This document shows, in pieces, positions 6,039 to 10,008 of a DNA stretch of 10,008 nucleotides. Both the position numbers and the translations under genes were made by a program. How positions within the stretch are numbered: position 1 is the first letter of the stretch; each line of letters starts with the position of its first letter. Under the pieces are notes generated by a model. It had not been told where the DNA came from and did not search any database. It worked only from the letters and a program-made list of their open reading frames with translations. This DNA is from JAFIEN01 sp051859505 (GTDB taxonomy: Bacteria; Pseudomonadota; Alphaproteobacteria; Rhodobacterales; Rhodobacteraceae). The DNA lies in assembly GCA_051859505.1 (NCBI GenBank), contig JBHYFN010000076.1, positions 1 to 10,008 on the forward strand, given 5' to 3'.

Positions 6039-6932
6039 TCAGGCTGTCAGCCCCTCTGGCTCGGCCAGGCCATGCGCGCGGCAGCAGGCGGTGAGCGTAT
6101 TTGCCAGAAGGCAGGCGATGGTCATCGGCCCCACCCCGCCCGGCACCGGCGTGATCGCGCCCGCCACGGCCGAGGCGCTGGCGAAGTCCACATCGCCCAC
6201 CAGACGCGTCTTGCCGCCCTCGGCCGGGATGCGGTTGATGCCCACGTCGATCACCGTGGCGCCCGGCTTGATCCAGTCGCCCTTGACCATCTCGGGCCGG
6301 CCCACGGCGGCGACCACGATATCGGCCTGCCGCACCATCGCGGGCAGATCGGCGGTGCGCGAATGGGCCACCGTCACCGTGCAACTGTCGCCCAGAAGCA
6401 GGGCCGCCATCGGCTTGCCCACGATATTGGACCGCCCGATCACCACGGCATGTTTGCCCGACAGGCTGCCGTGATGGTCGCGCAGCAGCATCAGGCAGCC
6501 CAGCGGCGTGCAGGGCACCATCGACTTCTGCCCGGTCCACAGAAGGCCCACATTGGAAATGTGAAAGCCGTCCACATCCTTGGCGGGCGAGATCGAGTTG
6601 ATGACCAGATCGCTGTCCAGATGCGCAGGCAACGGAAGTTGCACAAGAATCCCGTGAACGGCGGGGTCCGCATTCAGCGCCTCGATCACCGCGAGCAGAT
6701 CTTCCTGGCTGGTGTCGGCCGGCAGCTTATGTTCGAAACTGGCCATTCCGGCCTCGATGGTCTGCTTGCCCTTGGCGCCGACATAGACCTGGCTGGCAGG
6801 ATCCTCGCCCACCAGAACCACGGCCAGGCCCGGGGTGATCCCGGCTTCGGCCTTCACGCGGGCCACATGGTCGGCCACCTGGGCGCGCACCTTGGCCGCG
6901 AAGGCCTTTCCGTCGATACGTGTCGCAGTCAT
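6039..6932 (-). CDS. folD: bifunctional methylenetetrahydrofolate dehydrogenase / methenyltetrahydrofolate cyclohydrolase FolD
   Basis: FolD interconverts 5,10-methylene-, 5,10-methenyl- and 10-formyl-tetrahydrofolate in the cytoplasm, with NADP. The 297-residue length is normal. The catalytic motif YVGAK (50-54) supplies Y50 and K54, QLPLP (98-102) and KDVDGF (118-123) line the folate pocket with Q98 and D121, GRSNIVGKP (166-174) is the dinucleotide-binding signature, and TPVPGGVGPMT (261-271) is the C-terminal signature. The open frame extends well upstream of ATG 6932, but that part overlaps the chorismate mutase gene and is not FolD-like. The chosen ATG overlaps the chorismate mutase stop as ATGA (6929-6932) and has AAAGGA about 9 nt upstream, so the two are probably translationally coupled. 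Its product, 10-formyl-THF, is the same compound Fhs makes two genes upstream. Confidence 0.96.
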   Translation of the reverse strand: MTATRIDGKAFAAKVRAQVADHVARVKAEAGITPGLAVVLVGEDPASQVYVGAKGKQTIEAGMASFEHKLPADTSQEDLLAVIEALNADPAVHGILVQLPLPAHLDSDLVINSISPAKDVDGFHISNVGLLWTGQKSMVPCTPLGCLMLLRDHHGSLSGKHAVVIGRSNIVGKPMAALLLGDSCTVTVAHSRTADLPAMVRQADIVVAAVGRPEMVKGDWIKPGATVIDVGINRIPAEGGKTRLVGDVDFASASAVAGAITPVPGGVGPMTIACLLANTLTACCRAHGLAEPEGLTA

Positions 6933-7234
6933 TCCGGGTCGTCCTTTCCCAAGACGGTTTCCTCGCGCGCGATCGACCAGTCGATCAACCGCCGCCAGAG
7001 TTTCTCGACCAGATCGGGGGGCAGCCCTTCCGCTTCGGCATGGGCGCGGACATTGGCGACCACCTCTTCGACGCGGGACGAGATGCGGGCCGGCAGCTTG
7101 ACCTGAGCCTTCACCTCGACCGCGCGGTCGATATAGCGGGCGCGTTCCGCGAACAGCCGCACCAGTTCGGCATCGACCGCGTCGATCCCGGCCCGGATAT
7201 CGGCCATCGTGCTGCACTCCTCCGGTCGTTTCAT
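6929..7234 (-). CDS. chorismate mutase, AroQ type (type II)
   Basis: This small all-helical enzyme of 101 residues would convert chorismate to prephenate in phenylalanine and tyrosine synthesis. The AroQ pattern is visible: DIRAGIDAVDAELVRLFAER (12-31) with R14 and R31, K42 in VEVKAQ, LPARISSRVEEVV (48-59) with R54, and WRRLIDWSIAREE (80-92). The LIDWSIAREE block also resembles PchB-like isochorismate-pyruvate lyases, so lyase activity cannot be ruled out, but no salicylate or siderophore genes are nearby. ATG 7234 has AGGAG about 8 nt upstream. A second ATG at 7207 (MADIRAG) has its own GGAGGAG, so a 92-residue form is possible. The stop overlaps the folD start by 4 bp, and fhs ends 64 bp upstream, suggesting one fhs-chorismate mutase-folD transcript. 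Confidence 0.87.
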   Translation of the reverse strand: MKRPEECSTMADIRAGIDAVDAELVRLFAERARYIDRAVEVKAQVKLPARISSRVEEVVANVRAHAEAEGLPPDLVEKLWRRLIDWSIAREETVLGKDDPE

Positions 7235-7298
7235 GAACCCTCTCCTGCCCGGACGCCCCCCATTTCGGCCCCCGGGCAGCAAAGGTCAATGCGGCAGG

Positions 7299-8975
7299 TT
7301 AGAACAACCCCTCAACCTGACCGGCATCGTTCAGCCGGATCACCTCGGCCGAGGGCACGCGGGGCAGGCCCGGCATGGTCATGATCTCGCCGCAGATAAC
7401 CACGATGAACCCGGCCCCGGCCGAGAGGCGCACCTCGCGGATCGGCACGGAATGGCCCGTGGGCGCGCCGCGGCGGTTGGGATCGGTGGTGAAGGAATAC
7501 TGCGTCTTGGCCATGCAGACCGGCAGATGGCCGTAGCCCGCCGCCTCCCAGGTCTTGAGCTGGTCGCGGATCGACTTGTCGGCCAGAACCTCGTCGGCAT
7601 GGTAGATGCGCTTGGCGACGGCCTCGACCTTTTCGAAGAGGCCCATGTCGTCGGGATAGAGGGGTGCGAAATTCGCGGCCCCGGATTCGGCGAGGGCCAC
7701 GACCTTGTGCGCCAGATCCTCGACCCCGGCCGAGCCATGCGCCCAGTGCTTGCACAGGATCGCCTCGGCGCCCTGGCCGGCGACATAGTCCTTGACGGCC
7801 TGCACCTCGGCATCGGTGTCGCTGTAGAAATGGTTGATGGCGACGACGACGGGCACGCCAAAGGATTTCACATTCGCGATGTGGCGGCCCAGATTCGGGC
7901 AGCCCTTGACCACAGCCTCTACATTTTCCGACCCGAGGTCGGCTTTGGCCACGCCGCCGTTCATCTTCATCGCGCGCACCGTGGCCACGATCACCGCCGC
8001 CGCCGGTTTCAGCCCCGCCTTGCGGCACTTGATGTCAAAGAACTTCTCGGCCCCCAGATCGGCACCGAAGCCGGCCTCGGTCACGACATAATCGCCCAGC
8101 TTCAGCGCGGTCGTGGTGGCGATGACCGAGTTGCAGCCATGCGCGATATTGGCGAAGGGGCCGCCATGGACGAAGGCCGGGTTGTTCTCCAGCGTCTGCA
8201 CGAGGTTGGGCTGCATCGCATCCTTCAGAAGCACCGTCATCGCCCCGTCGGCCTTGATGTCGCGGGCATAGATCGGCGTCTTGTCGCGGGTATAGGCGAC
8301 GACGATATCGCCCAGCCGCTTCTGCAGATCCTCGAGATCGCGGGCAAGGCAGAGGATCGCCATCACCTCGGAGGCCACCGTGATGTCGAAGCCGGTCTGG
8401 CGCGGAAAGCCGTTGGCGACACCGCCAAGCGAGACGACCATGTCGCGCAGCGCGCGGTCGTTCATGTCCATGACGCGGCGCCAGACGATGCGGCGTTCAT
8501 CGATCTGCAGCGCATTGCCCCAGTAGATATGGTTGTCGATCATCGCCGACAGCAGGTTATGCGCCGCCGTGATCGCGTGGAAATCGCCGGTGAAATGAAG
8601 GTTCATCTCCTCCATCGGGACGACCTGGGCATAGCCGCCGCCGGCAGCCCCGCCCTTCATCCCGAAGTTGGGCCCGAGCGAGGCTTCGCGGATGCAGATG
8701 ACCGCCTTCTTGCCGATCCGGTTCAGCCCGTCGCCAAGGCCCACGGTGGTGGTCGTCTTGCCTTCGCCCGCGGGCGTGGGGTTGATCGCGGTGACAAGGA
8801 TCAGCTTGCCATCGGGGCGGTCGGCAAGGCTCTTGATGAACTCCTGGCCGACCTTGGCCTTGTCATGGCCATAGGGCAGCAGATGTTCGGCCGGGATGCC
8901 GAGCTTGTCGCCGATCTCCATGATCGGACGCTTCTGGGCCTCGCGGGCGATCTCGATATCGGTCTTGTGGCTCAT
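7299..8975 (-). CDS. fhs: formate-tetrahydrofolate ligase (formyl-THF synthetase)
   Basis: Fhs makes 10-formyl-THF from formate, THF and ATP, feeding purine and formyl-methionine synthesis or assimilating formate carbon. The 558-residue length is full size. Signatures are the P-loop-like PTPAGEGKTTTTVGLGDGL (66-84), REASLGPNFGMKGGAAGGGY (96-115), HFTGDFHAI (127-135) and AGFGADLGAEKFFDIKCR near the middle. I chose ATG 8975 (MSHKTDIEIAREA) because GAAGGAG at 8984-8990 lies 8 nt upstream; a GTG at 8984 in the same frame overlaps that site and is unlikely. The stop is TAA at 7299-7301. A chorismate mutase gene and folD follow on the same strand, giving two adjacent steps of the C1-THF pathway. 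The long plus-strand open frame antisense to it is a codon-bias artefact. Confidence 0.97.
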   Translation of the reverse strand: MSHKTDIEIAREAQKRPIMEIGDKLGIPAEHLLPYGHDKAKVGQEFIKSLADRPDGKLILVTAINPTPAGEGKTTTTVGLGDGLNRIGKKAVICIREASLGPNFGMKGGAAGGGYAQVVPMEEMNLHFTGDFHAITAAHNLLSAMIDNHIYWGNALQIDERRIVWRRVMDMNDRALRDMVVSLGGVANGFPRQTGFDITVASEVMAILCLARDLEDLQKRLGDIVVAYTRDKTPIYARDIKADGAMTVLLKDAMQPNLVQTLENNPAFVHGGPFANIAHGCNSVIATTTALKLGDYVVTEAGFGADLGAEKFFDIKCRKAGLKPAAAVIVATVRAMKMNGGVAKADLGSENVEAVVKGCPNLGRHIANVKSFGVPVVVAINHFYSDTDAEVQAVKDYVAGQGAEAILCKHWAHGSAGVEDLAHKVVALAESGAANFAPLYPDDMGLFEKVEAVAKRIYHADEVLADKSIRDQLKTWEAAGYGHLPVCMAKTQYSFTTDPNRRGAPTGHSVPIREVRLSAGAGFIVVICGEIMTMPGLPRVPSAEVIRLNDAGQVEGLF

Positions 8976-9071
8976 GGCCTGCACTCCTTCGCTTTGGCCC
9001 CCTCATAGCGCGGGGCGCGCGCGGCAGGCACCGAGAAACCGACATTTCCAGTCGCGGAATCGCCGGAACCG
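8976..9071 (-). other. 96-bp gap between the MOSC gene and fhs
   Basis: Besides the fhs Shine-Dalgarno (GAAGGAG, 8984-8990), this gap holds a GC-rich run and a TATGAG hexamer on the minus strand, without a convincing -35. I see no strong terminator hairpin with a T-run, so fhs may be partly read through from upstream or have its own weak promoter here. Confidence 0.3.
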
Positions 9072-9668
9072 TCAGGAGGCGTCGGGGCTCCAGGCGCGTT
9101 GCGAGGGGATGTGAAGGCGGATCTTCTCGCCCAGCCGCAGGATGCCTTCGCGTTCGACCCAGGCGGTGACACCACGCCGGCCCCTGGCGGCGGCCTTGAA
9201 GCGCTTGCCTTCGCCGGGGCGGGCCTTGCCGATGGTGGCGGTGGGTTCGTTGCAGGGGTGGTTTTCCATGTCGACGACGATGGTGGCGCCGCCCTCGGCC
9301 TGCAGGCGGGACGAGGGGGGGAGATGGGTGAAGTCGGGGATGCCCTCGATCACCACCGAGGCGCCGACCCAGGCATAGTCGAAATCGGTCATGTTCAGCT
9401 CGGCGGCGACGGCGGCCATTTCCTCGGCGCTGACGACGCAGAGCTGGCGGACGTTGCGGATCTCGGTCCCGGTCTTGTATTGCGCCTTGACGCGGGTGCA
9501 GGCGGGGCGGGTCAGGCCGGAATGCACCTCGGGCGCGAAGCCCGCGAAGGTGAGCGGCATTTCGGCCAGCGGCTCGGTGGTGATGATGAGATTTTCGACC
9601 GGGACGGGCTGGTAGCCAAGCCAGGTGATCGTGCCGACGTGGTCGGTGGGTTGAAGCGCGACTGGCAT
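9072..9668 (-). CDS. MOSC domain-containing protein
   Basis: This 198-residue product carries the beta-rich MOSC (molybdenum cofactor sulfurase C-terminal) fold, used for sulfur or metal transfer in molybdenum-cofactor and related enzymes. TRVKAQYKTGTEIRNVRQL (58-76) and GASVVIEGIPDFTHLPPSSR (102-121) match the core pattern in which a GA(N)VVI-GI segment precedes L-PSSRL. The conserved cysteine is C139 in ENHPCNEP. The tail (150-198) is basic. It has no fused Fe-S or PLP domain, so it is a stand-alone MOSC protein; its substrate is not evident. I chose ATG 9668 (MPVALQPTDH) because AGAGGA lies 7 nt upstream. The open frame continues further upstream, but that part is translated intergenic repeat. 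The Shine-Dalgarno lies in a perfect 10-bp palindrome (GAGGATCCTC, 9671-9680). Confidence 0.82.
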   Translation of the reverse strand: MPVALQPTDHVGTITWLGYQPVPVENLIITTEPLAEMPLTFAGFAPEVHSGLTRPACTRVKAQYKTGTEIRNVRQLCVVSAEEMAAVAAELNMTDFDYAWVGASVVIEGIPDFTHLPPSSRLQAEGGATIVVDMENHPCNEPTATIGKARPGEGKRFKAAARGRRGVTAWVEREGILRLGEKIRLHIPSQRAWSPDAS

Positions 9669-9695
9669 CGGAGGATCCTCTGGCTGGCGGAGGAT

Positions 9696-9757
9696 GGGGG
9701 GCGCTGCCCCCCGGCCCGTGCCGGGCCTCCCCCCGGGATATTTGGGAACAAAAGAAG
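9696..9757. repeat. GC-rich double-hairpin intergenic repeat of the Rhodobacteraceae type
   Basis: Two adjacent hairpins are visible: GGGGGGC/GCCCCCC (9696-9702/9706-9712, loop GCT) and GGCCCG/CGGGCC (9713-9718/9722-9727, loop TGC). CCCCCCGGGATATTTGGGAA and an A-rich stretch (9747-9754) follow. From memory, very similar sequence (a GGGGGCGCTGCCCCC hairpin, then CCCGGGATATTT, then an AA(A)GAAG tail) recurs between genes in Rhodobacteraceae genomes. I could not verify copy number. It sits in the gap between ftsH and the MOSC gene. Confidence 0.5.
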
Positions 9758-9762
9758 CAGGC

Positions 9763-9796
9763 AAGAGGCGCGCCCTGAATCTGGGGCGCGCCTCTT
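9763..9796 (-). terminator. strong hairpin after ftsH, probable terminator
   Basis: AAGAGGCGCGCCC (9763-9775) pairs perfectly with GGGCGCGCCTCTT (9784-9796), a 13-bp stem with an 8-nt loop, 7 bp past the ftsH stop. On the minus strand it is followed, after about 7 nt, by GCTTCTTTTGTT, a usable but displaced T-run. It probably ends the ftsH transcript and separates it from the MOSC gene. Confidence 0.7.
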
Positions 9797-9803
9797 GGGT
9801 GGA

Positions 9804-10008
9804 TCAGGTCGAGGGTTCGGGTTCGAGTGCGCCCTCGTCATCCTTGGGTTTGCGCGGCTTGGTCTTGGGGATGGCGGTCAGCGAGGAGCCGCCGCCGGGG
9901 GTTGCCGAGGGCCGGTCGTCATTGTCGTCGCCGCGGTTCAGCGGCTCGCCGGCGATGACGCGGGTGATCTCGGACCCGGTCAGGGTCTCATATTCCAGAA
10001 GGCCCTGG
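9804..10008 (-). CDS. ftsH: ATP-dependent zinc metalloprotease FtsH, C-terminal end (5' part outside window)
   Basis: The minus strand from the right edge encodes 67 residues ending in TGA at 9804-9806. They begin QGLLEYETLTGSEITRVIAG and continue EPLNRGDDNDD. LLEYETLTG-EI--V--GEPLNR is the recognisable C-terminus of alphaproteobacterial FtsH, a membrane-anchored AAA+ protease of misfolded membrane proteins and short-lived regulators. The last ~40 residues (GGGSSLTAIPKTKPRKPKDD then EGALEPEPST) are the usual low-complexity acidic and proline-rich tail. The AAA and M41 zinc-protease domains lie off the window. A strong hairpin follows the stop. Confidence 0.88.
   Translation of the reverse strand, partial: QGLLEYETLTGSEITRVIAGEPLNRGDDNDDRPSATPGGGSSLTAIPKTKPRKPKDDEGALEPEPST

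Noticed and set aside
6933..7289. N-terminal extension of FolD by about 119 codons in the same frame
   Set aside because: The extension overlaps chorismate mutase in another frame and is not FolD-like; ATG 6932 has a good SD and gives the normal FolD N-terminus.
7235..7298. Possible terminator in the C/G-rich gap between fhs and the chorismate mutase gene
   Set aside because: The CCCCCC and GGCCCCCGGG runs do not give a clean stem with a T-run on the minus strand, and close spacing fits a single transcript.
7209..9008. 599-codon plus-strand open frame opposite fhs
   Set aside because: It is antisense to a full-length, well-conserved Fhs; the His/Arg/Asp-rich product has no recognisable domain.
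1..10008. CRISPR arrays, tRNA or rRNA genes, and phage attachment sites
   Set aside because: I saw no regularly spaced repeats, cloverleaf sequences or att-like direct repeats on either strand.

Overview
The window is GC-rich DNA with short intergenic gaps, dense minus-strand operons and protein sequences typical of Rhodobacteraceae (Alphaproteobacteria; Paracoccus/Rhodobacter-like). The family is inferred from the feel of the FtsH tail, Fhs, FolD and the GC-rich intergenic repeat before ftsH; I could not run a database search.

Layout. The left half reads on the plus strand: the 3' end of an AAA-type ATPase (1-617), a complete IS110-group insertion sequence (about 646-1764), a ligase-associated DEXH-box helicase (1845-4256) and the metallophosphoesterase PdeM (4349-5059). 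The right half reads on the minus strand, in transcription order from the right edge: the C-terminus of FtsH (9804-10008), a MOSC-domain protein (9072-9668), formate-tetrahydrofolate ligase Fhs (7299-8975), an AroQ-type chorismate mutase (6929-7234), FolD (6039-6932) and a membrane-anchored LytTR regulator (5117-5956). The two halves converge at about 5060-5116.

How the genes work together. Helicase and PdeM belong to the set usually found with an ATP-dependent DNA ligase and an exonuclease in DNA damage repair; those two partners are not in this window. Fhs and FolD are consecutive steps of tetrahydrofolate one-carbon metabolism. They lie in one cluster with a chorismate mutase whose stop overlaps the folD start (ATGA).

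The most interesting region is the IS110 element. Its 5' leader (676-812) folds into two looped stems that match the plan of an IS110 bridge RNA. The first loop carries an 8-nt stretch identical to the left flank and a 7-nt stretch complementary to the right flank, each including a CT core. The second loop carries an 8-nt copy of the element's own right end. This fixes the element ends to the base. It also reveals the original target, a 45-bp REP-like inverted repeat whose two 20-nt arms match at 19 of 20 positions. Joining the ends as a circle creates a -35 hexamer 17 nt upstream of an extended -10. The transposase carries one in-frame TAA that cuts off its last 57 residues, so the element is probably disabled while its RNA and target remain readable.
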